From: SVTX01 sp045132775
Lineage (GTDB): Bacteria; Bacillota; Clostridia; Oscillospirales; CAG-272
Length of the DNA stretch: 64,000 nt
Assembly (NCBI GenBank): GCA_045132775.1
Contig: JBGUSX010000116.1
Span: 29,886 to 93,885 of the forward strand
Direction: 5' to 3'
Shown: positions 34,267 to 41,866 of the stretch, piece after piece
Numbering within the stretch: the stretch's first letter is position 1
Layout of the letters: every line of letters starts with the position of its first letter
Translations under genes and position numbers: made by a program
Notes under the pieces: model-generated
The model's database searches: none
The model's input: the letters and a program-made list of their open reading frames with translations, nothing else
What the model was told of the DNA's origin: nothing

Positions 34267-35049
34267 ATGATCAGAAAATTATTAGCAATTCTTTTGGCAC
34301 TTATCGTAGCGGCTTCTCTTGTTGCGTGCAACAACGAAGAGGAAGAGACTACCGAAAACAATGACATAAATATTCCCGCAGAGTCCGGATCTGAGGATGA
34401 GTCCGGAAGTGAGGATGAGTCCAAAAATGACGAGTCCGACACAGCGGAAAGCGGATTTGAAGTTGGAACAGGTGCGCCCAGCGAGGTTGGCGACCCCGGA
34501 GAGTATTCTTACACCGAGTGCGACCAGCTCGTATACGTTAACAATCCCGACAGCGCGGTTACCCTCCGCACTGCAGATTATAAGGCAAAGGGCTCCGTTG
34601 CTCACGGAACAGAGCTTCGCAGAATCGGTCTCAGCACAGATGGGGCTAATTACTGGAGCAAGGTTCTCTACAACGAGCAGGAGTATTATGTTGCTTCCAA
34701 GTTCCTTACAACTCTCAAGAACGCTGACGAGGGCTTCGTTGAGGTTGACAAGACAGTTGTCGTTAACGAAATGACCGGCTCTCTCAATATTCGTAATCTT
34801 CCCACCTTCGACGGAAGCGCAATTATCGGTTATGCCCTTGCAGGTGTTGAGACCAAGGTAATTGCAGAGAATACCGAGACAGGCTGGTACAAGATCGAGT
34901 TCGTTGCATACGGCGGTGAGAAGACTGTAGGTTATATCAAGTCCGGTGCTGAAAACTTTGAAAAGGAGACGGGCACTGAGACTGAGACTCCTACTGAGAA
35001 CTCCACAGAGACTACGACCGAGGCTCCTACCGAGTCTGCAGGCAAATAA
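34267..35049 (+). CDS. Lipoprotein with bacterial SH3 domains
   Basis: This 260-residue protein has a lipobox at Cys21 (SLVAC), a Glu/Ser/Asp-rich linker (22-75) with the repeat ESGSEDESGSEDESKND, and two SH3-like domains (about 85-155 and 160-230; VTLRTADYKAKGSVAHGTEL and GSLNIRNLPTFDGSAIIG). The tail is Thr/Glu/Pro-rich. SH3 domains of this type usually bind cell-wall peptides. It is the only gene between a palindrome-bearing promoter and a terminator, so it is regulated alone. Confidence 0.88.
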   Translation: MIRKLLAILLALIVAASLVACNNEEEETTENNDINIPAESGSEDESGSEDESKNDESDTAESGFEVGTGAPSEVGDPGEYSYTECDQLVYVNNPDSAVTLRTADYKAKGSVAHGTELRRIGLSTDGANYWSKVLYNEQEYYVASKFLTTLKNADEGFVEVDKTVVVNEMTGSLNIRNLPTFDGSAIIGYALAGVETKVIAENTETGWYKIEFVAYGGEKTVGYIKSGAENFEKETGTETETPTENSTETTTEAPTESAGK

Positions 35050-35068
35050 TTTATAATTGAAAACAATA

Positions 35069-35096
35069 ACGGAGATGTGAAAGCATCTCCGTTTTC
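35069..35096 (+). terminator. Terminator of the SH3 lipoprotein gene
   Basis: The stem ACGGAGATG/CATCTCCGT is followed by TTTCTTT. Confidence 0.85.
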
Positions 35097-35097
35097 T

Positions 35098-35718
35098 TTA
35101 ATTTTTCTTGGGTTTTGCGGTGTTTGTTTTTCCTTGGGGTGTGTTTCCCTTGCCTTTTTTCTTTTTCGCTGCAGAAAAACCAAAATATCCGATCTTTTTG
35201 CCAAGCTCGAAGTATTCGCCGTGTGCGAATGCCGCAAGTCCTGCGCGCGCAAGATCGAGCTTGCCGTTTTTGTCAAGTAGCGAATCGTCAACGTTTACTG
35301 CGACTATATCTGCCATAAACATATCGTGAGTTCCAAGGGAAATGATATCCGTGACCTTACATTCTATCGACATGGGACATTCGGCGATAAGCGGACAGGC
35401 GACCTCGGTCGCCTCTTCTTTTGTGAGGTTGCATTTTGCAAATTTATCGACCTTTGTGCCCGTATAAATACCGCAATAATCTGCCGCTTTGATAAGGCTT
35501 GACGGGGTGAGATTCAGGACAAATTCTCCGCTCTCCTTTATGATGTTGTACGAGTGACGCGACGGGCGGACCGATATATAAGTTTTCGGCGGTATCGTAT
35601 TGGTTATTCCCGTCCACGCGACTGTGAGAATATTTGATCTCTCCATATCCCCGCAGCTGACCATTACGGGTGGCAGAGGGGCTATGAGTGCTCCGCCCTT
35701 CCATTTAATTTTTGCCAT
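35098..35718 (-). CDS. Flavin reductase family protein
   Basis: This 206-residue protein has the FMN-binding split-barrel fold: the segment PPVMVSCGDMERSNILTVAWTGITNTIPP and RPSRHSYNIIKESGEFVLNL are typical of flavin reductase-like proteins. The C-terminus carries a lysine-rich tail. It probably binds FMN and acts in the cytoplasm; the electron partner is unknown. It follows the YitT gene by 19 bases and is likely cotranscribed. Confidence 0.88.
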   Translation of the reverse strand: MAKIKWKGGALIAPLPPVMVSCGDMERSNILTVAWTGITNTIPPKTYISVRPSRHSYNIIKESGEFVLNLTPSSLIKAADYCGIYTGTKVDKFAKCNLTKEEATEVACPLIAECPMSIECKVTDIISLGTHDMFMADIVAVNVDDSLLDKNGKLDLARAGLAAFAHGEYFELGKKIGYFGFSAAKKKKGKGNTPQGKTNTAKPKKN

Positions 35719-35737
35719 TTTTGCTTTTCCTTTTGAT

Positions 35738-36607
35738 TTATTTTACCGCATCGGATTTATGCCAGCGGAAGTTGCCCCATACCCCGTTTACCTCGCTGAA
35801 ATAAACGAAGGAATTGGGATATTTGCGCGATAGCTTTATGAGCTCGTCCATCTGGTTTATGTTTATTATGGTTACGATCATTGTTTTTTCTTCGCCCGTG
35901 AACATTCCCTTGCAGTCCATCACCGTTGCTCCGTGCTTGAGATTGAGAAGTATATCCTCCTTGAACTGCTCGGGGTTGCTTGTGATGATCCGTACCTCGA
36001 CGGCATTTCTCGTCGTTTTAAGGACCGAATTCATTGCGAGATTGAAGATGAGCGTTTGAATTACCGACATTATTACGCTTTCTATATTACGGTAAACGAA
36101 GAATGAGATCCCGATTGTCACGTAGCAAAATATCGAGATGAGCGTTTCGATATTCATATAAGGCTTTTTCTTTTGCACGATGCATGCGATGATATCGACA
36201 CCTCCCGTGCTTCCGCCTATTCTTATCATTATCGCGGTTCTGACTCCGAGCATTATTCCCGAGGCGAATACCGCTATCCAAACGTGGTTATCGGTAACGT
36301 ATTCGTACATATTTATCTTCTCCATTACTATCATCGCGACGGACGACACGACGGTAAATAGAGACGTATATACTACGTATTTTTTGCTGATGAAGAACCA
36401 CGCGATGATAAGCAGGGGGACATTGATCGCCAATGAGACATAGCCCATATTTATATCTGTAAGCTTTTGTACCATCATTGAGATTCCGTCAACTCCGCTC
36501 GGTGCGAAGTTTGCGGGGTTTACAAAGGTATACAGCCCTATGGCGGACAGAAATGCCGCGACTATTATCAAAAAGATATCGGTTACTGTTTTCATTGCTT
36601 TTTTCAT
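35738..36607 (-). CDS. YitT family membrane protein
   Basis: This 289-residue protein has about five membrane helices of the YitT (DUF161) type, with the glycine-rich motifs FVNPANFAPSGVDGISMM and IRIGGSTGGVDIIA. A cytoplasmic DUF2179 domain occupies about the last 70 residues (EQFKEDILLNLKHGATVMDCKGMFTG). Function is not established for the family. The ATG at 36607 follows GGGGAG at about eight bases, which is better than the ATG at 36634. Confidence 0.88.
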   Translation of the reverse strand: MKKAMKTVTDIFLIIVAAFLSAIGLYTFVNPANFAPSGVDGISMMVQKLTDINMGYVSLAINVPLLIIAWFFISKKYVVYTSLFTVVSSVAMIVMEKINMYEYVTDNHVWIAVFASGIMLGVRTAIMIRIGGSTGGVDIIACIVQKKKPYMNIETLISIFCYVTIGISFFVYRNIESVIMSVIQTLIFNLAMNSVLKTTRNAVEVRIITSNPEQFKEDILLNLKHGATVMDCKGMFTGEEKTMIVTIININQMDELIKLSRKYPNSFVYFSEVNGVWGNFRWHKSDAVK

Positions 36608-36637
36608 TTTTTTCACTCCCCGGAGATCGGTCATAAA

Positions 36638-36666
36638 ATTATATCACACACTCATCGAAAAGTCAA
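36638..36666 (-). promoter_or_regulatory. Sigma-A promoter of the yitT-flavin reductase unit
   Basis: TTGACT (36661-36666) and TATAAT (36638-36643) on the minus strand are 17 bases apart. Confidence 0.78.
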
Positions 36667-36684
36667 GTTTTTTATAAAAAGCTC

Positions 36685-36713
36685 TTGAATAGACCGCGGA
36701 AAAGTGATATAAT
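36685..36713 (+). promoter_or_regulatory. Sigma-A promoter of the aminotransferase gene
   Basis: TTGAAT (36685-36690) and TATAAT (36708-36713) are 17 bases apart. Confidence 0.75.
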
Positions 36714-36747
36714 TTATTCCGTTAAAGCAAAGATCGGAGATAACGAT

Positions 36748-37956
36748 ATGAATTACACCTTTTCAAATAAGATCGCAAATCTGAAGCCCAGCGCGATACG
36801 TGAAATATTAAAGGCTCCCGCAACTGACGAGACGATAAGCTTTGCTGCGGGAAATCCCGCGCCCGAGTCCTTCCCCGTGGAAGAGATGGCGAGGATATCG
36901 GCTTCAATTTATTCGGAAATGCCTACCTCTGCGCTCCAGTACGGTGCTACGGACGGATATACCCCCTTGCGCGAGGTTATAGCGAAGAGACAGAAGGAGA
37001 AATTCAATATCGGCAGATCGGTCGCGTGCGGTGACGCTTTTGATGACACTGCTATCATCGTGTCGGGCGGTCAGCAGGGTATCGAGCTTGCCTGCAAGGT
37101 TTTTTGCAACGAGGGTGATGCGGTGATCTGCGAAAATCCGACCTTTATCGGTGCGCTCAACGCGTTCCGCTCAAACGGTGCGACTCCCGTCGGTGTAACT
37201 CTCGAGGACGACGGAATGAACACCACGGAGCTTGAAGAGACAATCAAAAATACTCCGAACGCAAAGCTCATTTATGTAATTCCGAATTTCCAGAATCCTG
37301 CGGGTATCTGCACCTCTTACGAAAAGCGCGTTAAGATCTATGAGCTTGCAAAGAAATACGGTCTTATGATACTTGAGGACAACCCCTACGGAGAGCTCCG
37401 TTTTGCAGGTGAGGATATCCCGAGCATCAAGAGCTTTGACGATGAGGGTATCGTTATCTATTGCTCTACATTCTCGAAAATTCTCTCTGCAGGTATGAGA
37501 GTCGGTTTTGTTATCGCGCCCGACACCGTTGCCTCCAAAATGGTGGTTTCAAAGCAGACGAGCGACGTTCACACAAATCTGTTCTTCCAGATACTTTGCT
37601 ATAAGTACATGACAGAGTGTGATCTTGAGGGGCATATTGAGGAGATACGCAAGATATACAGGCACAAGTGCAACCTTATGCTCGAGTGCCTTGAGCGCGA
37701 GATGCCCGAGTGCATCAAATTCACGCGCCCCGAGGGTGGACTGTTTATTTGGGGCACCCTTCCCGAGCATGTTGACGCTAATGCCTTTATCAAGGCGGCG
37801 ACGGCGAGAAACGTTCGGATAGTTCCTGGTGCGACCTTCAACTGCGACACCGAGGCTCCTTCACAGTCCTTCCGCCTCAATTACAGCACTCCCTCCGACG
37901 AGCAGATAATCGCGGGTGTCAGAGTGCTCGGTGAGCTTGCGAGAGAATTTGTGTGA
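36748..37956 (+). CDS. PLP-dependent aminotransferase, class I/II
   Basis: This 402-residue fold-type I enzyme shows AAGNPAPESFP near the N-terminus, SGGQQGIELACKVF, the cofactor-binding IPNFQNPAGICTS and EDNPYGELRF, and the Schiff-base lysine in YCSTFSKILSAGMRVGFV. It resembles the 2-aminoadipate/branched-chain (LysN, MocR-catalytic) group, but it lacks a GntR domain. The amino donor cannot be told. GGAGA precedes ATG 36748; a longer frame begins inside the promoter. Confidence 0.92.
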   Translation: MNYTFSNKIANLKPSAIREILKAPATDETISFAAGNPAPESFPVEEMARISASIYSEMPTSALQYGATDGYTPLREVIAKRQKEKFNIGRSVACGDAFDDTAIIVSGGQQGIELACKVFCNEGDAVICENPTFIGALNAFRSNGATPVGVTLEDDGMNTTELEETIKNTPNAKLIYVIPNFQNPAGICTSYEKRVKIYELAKKYGLMILEDNPYGELRFAGEDIPSIKSFDDEGIVIYCSTFSKILSAGMRVGFVIAPDTVASKMVVSKQTSDVHTNLFFQILCYKYMTECDLEGHIEEIRKIYRHKCNLMLECLEREMPECIKFTRPEGGLFIWGTLPEHVDANAFIKAATARNVRIVPGATFNCDTEAPSQSFRLNYSTPSDEQIIAGVRVLGELAREFV

Positions 37957-37962
37957 AAGCTA

Positions 37963-37991
37963 TTGACAAATAAATATTTCGGTGATATAAT
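37963..37991 (+). promoter_or_regulatory. Sigma-A promoter of trpS
   Basis: TTGACA (37963-37968) and TATAAT (37986-37991) are 17 bases apart, upstream of the T-box leader. Confidence 0.9.
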
Positions 37992-37999
37992 AAGTCATC

Positions 38000-38250
38000 A
38001 AACCTATGACGAGGATTAGTAAGCATTTTCCCTTCTGTTCAGAGAGCCGCCGCGGGTGTGAGTGCGGTCAGAATACAATGCCGAATGGACCTTTGAGGGC
38101 AAACGGAAAGCGCGCAGGCGCGAGTATGGGAGACGTTGGCAGCGTTAATGCTTTATTGAGGAGGCTTTTGCCTTGAATCGTGGGTGGTACCACGGATTAT
38201 ACTAGTTTAGTTAATTCGTCCCCGACAGCTTTTGCTGTCGGGGACTTTTA
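38000..38250 (+). promoter_or_regulatory. T-box leader controlling trpS
   Basis: The leader has stem I elements (AGAGAG at 38041 and GGGTGTGAG), the specifier region GAATGGACC with the Trp codon TGG at 38086-38088, the T-box sequence GTGGGTGGTACCACGG near 38180-38196, and a terminator whose stem CCCCGACAGC/GCTGTCGGGG spans 38220-38243. The TGG codon fits the downstream tryptophanyl-tRNA synthetase, so uncharged tRNA-Trp should switch on transcription. Confidence 0.95.
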
Positions 38251-38283
38251 ATTTTAAAAATTATTCAAAGTGAGGATATAATT

Positions 38284-39285
38284 ATGTTTCAAAACACCCC
38301 TATTTCCTACTCGGGCGTTCAGCCGAGCGGAAATTTAACTATCGGAAATTATCTCGGCGCGATAAAGAATTTTTCGACTTATTCCGAAAAGTACAAGTGC
38401 TTTTACTGCGTTGTTGACGAGCACGCTATCACGGTTCGTCAGGTGCCCGCAGACCTTCGCCGCCGCACATACGAGACTCTTGCTCTCTACATGGCTTGCG
38501 GACTTGACCCCGAGAAGAACACTCTCTACGTTCAGTCACACGTCAAGGAGCACGCAGAGCTTGCATGGATCTTAAATTGCTTTACGGGCTTTGGCGAGCT
38601 CTCCAGAATGACTCAGTTCAAGGACAAGTCGCAGAAGCACGCTGACAACGTAAACGCGGGACTCTTTACCTACCCCGTGCTTATGGCATCCGATATTCTG
38701 CTCTATCAGACCGACGTCGTTCCCGTCGGTATCGACCAGAAGCAGCACGTTGAGCTCTGCCGTGACATTGCGACACGCTTCAACGCGATATATCCCGACA
38801 CCTTCACTATTCCCGAGCCTATTATGGCAAAGAGCGGCGCGAAGATAATGTCTCTTGCCGACCCGACGAAGAAGATGAGCAAGTCGGACGAGAACACGAA
38901 CGCGGTCGTCTACATTCTCGACGACAAGGACACTATCATCCGCAAATTCAAGCGCGCTGTCACCGACTCCGACACCTGCGTTTGCTACGCAGAGGGCAAG
39001 GACGGCATTAACAACCTTATGACCATTTACTCTGTATTCACGGGCAAGACTCTTGATGAGATCGAGCGCGAGTTTGAGGGTAAGGGTTACGGCGACTTCA
39101 AGCTTGCTGTCGGTGAGGTCTGCGCTGACGCACTCGCTCCCGTTCAGCAGAAATTCAACACCTTTATGTCCGACAAGGCACAGCTCGAATCACAGATGAA
39201 GAAGGGCGCGGAGGAGGCTTCTTACGTTGCTCGCCGCACTCTCTCCAAGGTTCAGAAAAAGCTTGGATTCGTTCAGATAAGATAA
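38284..39285 (+). CDS. trpS: Tryptophanyl-tRNA synthetase
   Basis: This 333-residue class I enzyme charges tRNA-Trp. The HIGH-like motif is in PSGNLTIGNYLGA (residues 14-26), the DVVPVGIDQKQHVEL segment binds tryptophan and ATP, and the KMSKS loop appears as PTKKMSKSDEN. Length is normal for bacterial TrpS. Its T-box leader has the matching TGG specifier. No terminator hairpin is visible after the gene, only T-rich sequence. Confidence 0.97.
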   Translation: MFQNTPISYSGVQPSGNLTIGNYLGAIKNFSTYSEKYKCFYCVVDEHAITVRQVPADLRRRTYETLALYMACGLDPEKNTLYVQSHVKEHAELAWILNCFTGFGELSRMTQFKDKSQKHADNVNAGLFTYPVLMASDILLYQTDVVPVGIDQKQHVELCRDIATRFNAIYPDTFTIPEPIMAKSGAKIMSLADPTKKMSKSDENTNAVVYILDDKDTIIRKFKRAVTDSDTCVCYAEGKDGINNLMTIYSVFTGKTLDEIEREFEGKGYGDFKLAVGEVCADALAPVQQKFNTFMSDKAQLESQMKKGAEEASYVARRTLSKVQKKLGFVQIR

Positions 39286-39310
39286 TTTTCTTCTTTTTTC
39301 AATCAGAGTA

Positions 39311-39339
39311 TTGACATTTCTATGCCGACGTGGTATAAT
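39311..39339 (+). promoter_or_regulatory. Sigma-A promoter of the small membrane protein and ABC exporter
   Basis: TTGACA (39311-39316) and TATAAT (39334-39339) are 17 bases apart. A long inverted repeat, AATCGCATTACAC (39337-39349) and GTGTAATGCGATT (39362-39374), begins inside the -10 box and covers the start of transcription. It could be an operator or a hairpin at the mRNA 5' end. Confidence 0.85.
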
Positions 39340-39419
39340 CGCATTACACAGTCAAATGACCGTGTAATGCGATTGCTTTTAGCAAACAGGACATAGAATT
39401 CACAGTCTGGAGGAAAATG

Positions 39420-39839
39420 ATGTCTGACAAAACAAAAAAGATAGTTGCTATCATTGTGGTCATACTTGTTTTTACACTAACCGCAGTTGTATCCCTTAAT
39501 CTTCCAATATCCGAAGAGAAGGCAGAAAAATCCGCTACTGAGTTTTTTGATGCACTGCACAACGGCGACGTTAAAAGGGCGAAACAATATCTTCATCCTA
39601 ATCACGCTATGATCGATGATCTTTCAATAAGACCTGATGCCGACTCGGTCGTTTTTTTGAACTATTATCAGGCAGGCATTAAAAGCTCGAATGAAAATTT
39701 CAAACAGAATTGCCTGTATATACGGTTTAAGAGCGGTGGGCATGAGTATTTCGGTCTTATAGCCTTCAAGAAGAACCTTGCGGGATTTGGAATATCGGAT
39801 TTCATATACTCGTCTGAAGACTTCTTTATAAACCAATAA
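39420..39839 (+). CDS. Small membrane-anchored protein of unknown function
   Basis: This 139-residue protein has an N-terminal membrane helix (IVAIIVVILVFTLTAVVSL) and an exported domain beginning SEEKAEKSATEFFDALHNGDVKRAKQYL, which resembles the helical start of NTF2/DUF4878-like domains. The second of two adjacent ATGs (39420) has the better distance to GGAGG. It lies 21 bases before the ABC transporter genes and shares their promoter, so it may be an accessory or sensor subunit. That role is inference. Confidence 0.75.
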   Translation: MSDKTKKIVAIIVVILVFTLTAVVSLNLPISEEKAEKSATEFFDALHNGDVKRAKQYLHPNHAMIDDLSIRPDADSVVFLNYYQAGIKSSNENFKQNCLYIRFKSGGHEYFGLIAFKKNLAGFGISDFIYSSEDFFINQ

Positions 39840-39860
39840 TTTCGGAAAGGAGCTTTTAAA

Positions 39861-40637
39861 ATGAAAGAACTAATCAAGGTTGAAAACCTATCAAAAACCT
39901 TCAAGCTGTCAAAAAAACAGCAAAAAATCGAAAAAACAAATTCAACCGTACGCCGTGCGGTCAATAAACTCTCCTTCGAGGCTTACGAGGGTGAGATCTA
40001 CGGCTTATTAGGTCCGAACGGTGCAGGAAAAACTACGACGCTCCGTATGCTTGCAACACTCATCAAGCCCGACTCGGGGGACGCGTTCATTGACGGTCAC
40101 AGTATCGTAAACGAGCCCGACGTGGTGCGCTCGAAGATCGGATTTCTTACAAGTGAGCTGAAGCTCGAGGAATTCTTTACTCCTAACTATCTTTTTGACT
40201 TCTTCTCCTCCCTTCACGGAATTTCTCCCGAAAAGGCGGCTCTGCGCAAGAAGGAGCTCTTCTCTCGCTTTGGCATTGACAAATTCGCCGAGGTCAAGGT
40301 CTCGGATCTCTCTACGGGTATGAAGCAGAAGGCTTCTCTTGCCATCTCGCTCGTGCATGACCCCGACATAGTAATATTTGACGAGCCGACTAACGGTCTT
40401 GATGTTATCACAGCAAAGGTGGTTACCGACTTCCTTTTATATCTTAAGGAGCAAGGAAAGACGGTCATTGTTTCCACTCATATCTTTAGCCTTATCGAAA
40501 AGATATGCGACAGGGTCGGAATAATTATCAACGGACAGATGGTAGTATCCGATGAGCTTGCCAAAATTTGTGACGGCAAGAATCTTGAGGACAGATTCTT
40601 CGATATCTACCTTGAATACGAGGGAGGTGAGGCATAA
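39861..40637 (+). CDS. ABC exporter ATP-binding protein (NatA-like)
   Basis: This 258-residue ATPase shows Walker A GPNGAGKT (51-58), the signature LSTGMKQKASLA, Walker B IVIFDEPTNGLD and the switch histidine in VSTHIFSLIEKI. The signature has Thr where most have Gly, which is tolerated in this family. An insertion near residues 17-33 (KKQQKIEKTNSTVRRA) is typical of NatA-type proteins. It overlaps the permease gene by one base (TAATG). NatAB pairs export sodium or small molecules; the substrate here is unknown. Confidence 0.92.
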   Translation: MKELIKVENLSKTFKLSKKQQKIEKTNSTVRRAVNKLSFEAYEGEIYGLLGPNGAGKTTTLRMLATLIKPDSGDAFIDGHSIVNEPDVVRSKIGFLTSELKLEEFFTPNYLFDFFSSLHGISPEKAALRKKELFSRFGIDKFAEVKVSDLSTGMKQKASLAISLVHDPDIVIFDEPTNGLDVITAKVVTDFLLYLKEQGKTVIVSTHIFSLIEKICDRVGIIINGQMVVSDELAKICDGKNLEDRFFDIYLEYEGGEA

Positions 40638-41818
40638 TGAAAAACAATGCTATCTTCACCATTTTCAAAAAGGAGCTTGCGCGCTTCTTCAAGGATCGCA
40701 GGACTCTTGTTGCCCTTATAATGCCCGGTTTTCTCATCTACGTTATTTACTCGCTTATGGGCGGTGCTATGAGTGATGCGTTTATGCCCGACGACGATTA
40801 CTTACCCGTTGTATACGTTCAGAATATGCCTGACAGTCTCAACGGACCTCTTAAACAATCGGGATTGTTCGACATAAGTGATGCGGAAAAGAACAAGATC
40901 AACGATTACAAGGACGACATAAAGAATGAAGCCCTCGATCTTTTGATCGTTTTCCCAAAGGACTTTGATAAAAAGGTTGGAGCTTATGACATTTCAAGCG
41001 GTATCGCCGCTCCGAATATTGAGGTATATTATAATTCATCATCGGTCAATTCTTCAATGGCTTATCAGAACATAGTTGCCTTTCTTGACTACACCGAGGC
41101 GCAGATGATAAATAAATTTGACGTAAACAACAGCTCGGATATAGTCTTCGACCTTGCAAGCGATGAGGATATGACCGGTATGCTCTTTTCTATGCTGATG
41201 CCCATGCTTCTCGTTATGCTTCTCTTCTCGGGCTGTATGGCGGTCGCTCCCGAATCTATCGCGGGTGAAAAGGAGCGCGGAACTATCGCTACTTTGCTTA
41301 TCACTCCTACGAAGCGTTCGCATATTGCGATAGGTAAGATCCTTGCGCTCTCACTCATGGCGCTTATCAGCGGTGCCTCGAGCACTATCGGTATCGTTCT
41401 TTCCCTCCCGAAGCTTATGGGTGACACTATGGAGCTTGACGGCAGTGTTTACGGCGTTTCAGATTACGCTATGGTCGCGCTTGTAATACTTTCGACCGTG
41501 CTTGTGCTTATTACGATCATTTCTATCATCTCCGCTTACGCAAAGACGATAAAGGAAGCAAGCACGTACGTTACGCCGCTTATGATATTCTCGATGCTCA
41601 TCGGTCTTTCGGGTATGATGGGAAATGCCGTAACAAATCCCCTGCTCTACCTTATCCCGATTTTTAACAGCGTTCAGAGTATGATAGGAATATTCTCCTT
41701 TGAGGGCAACCTTGTAAACGTTCTTATAACCGTCGGTGCAAATATCGCCGTTACCGCGGTCGGTGTTTACGTTCTGACGAGAATGTTCAACAGTGAGAAG
41801 ATAATGTTTAATAAGTAA
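40637..41818 (+). CDS. ABC exporter permease (NatB-like)
   Basis: This 393-residue ABC-2 type permease has one N-terminal helix, a large extracytoplasmic domain (about residues 55-175), and five C-terminal helices. The conserved ABC-2 segment EKERGTIATLLITPTKRSHIAIGKI follows the second helix. With the preceding ATPase it forms a complete exporter. A strong terminator follows. Confidence 0.92.
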   Translation: MKNNAIFTIFKKELARFFKDRRTLVALIMPGFLIYVIYSLMGGAMSDAFMPDDDYLPVVYVQNMPDSLNGPLKQSGLFDISDAEKNKINDYKDDIKNEALDLLIVFPKDFDKKVGAYDISSGIAAPNIEVYYNSSSVNSSMAYQNIVAFLDYTEAQMINKFDVNNSSDIVFDLASDEDMTGMLFSMLMPMLLVMLLFSGCMAVAPESIAGEKERGTIATLLITPTKRSHIAIGKILALSLMALISGASSTIGIVLSLPKLMGDTMELDGSVYGVSDYAMVALVILSTVLVLITIISIISAYAKTIKEASTYVTPLMIFSMLIGLSGMMGNAVTNPLLYLIPIFNSVQSMIGIFSFEGNLVNVLITVGANIAVTAVGVYVLTRMFNSEKIMFNK

Positions 41819-41835
41819 GCTTTAAGAAAAAAATC

Positions 41836-41865
41836 AGCGAGCCGCAAAAACGGCTCGCTTTTTTC
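41836..41865 (+). terminator. Terminator of the NatAB-like operon
   Basis: The stem AGCGAGCCG/CGGCTCGCT is followed by six T residues. The A-rich opposite side may also help end the converging gene. Confidence 0.92.
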
Positions 41866-41866
41866 T

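Noticed and set aside
39861..40637. Altered ABC signature (LSTGM instead of LSGGM) as a sign of an inactive ATPase
   Set aside because: Walker A, Walker B and the switch histidine are intact, and this substitution is tolerated in NatA-like ATPases.
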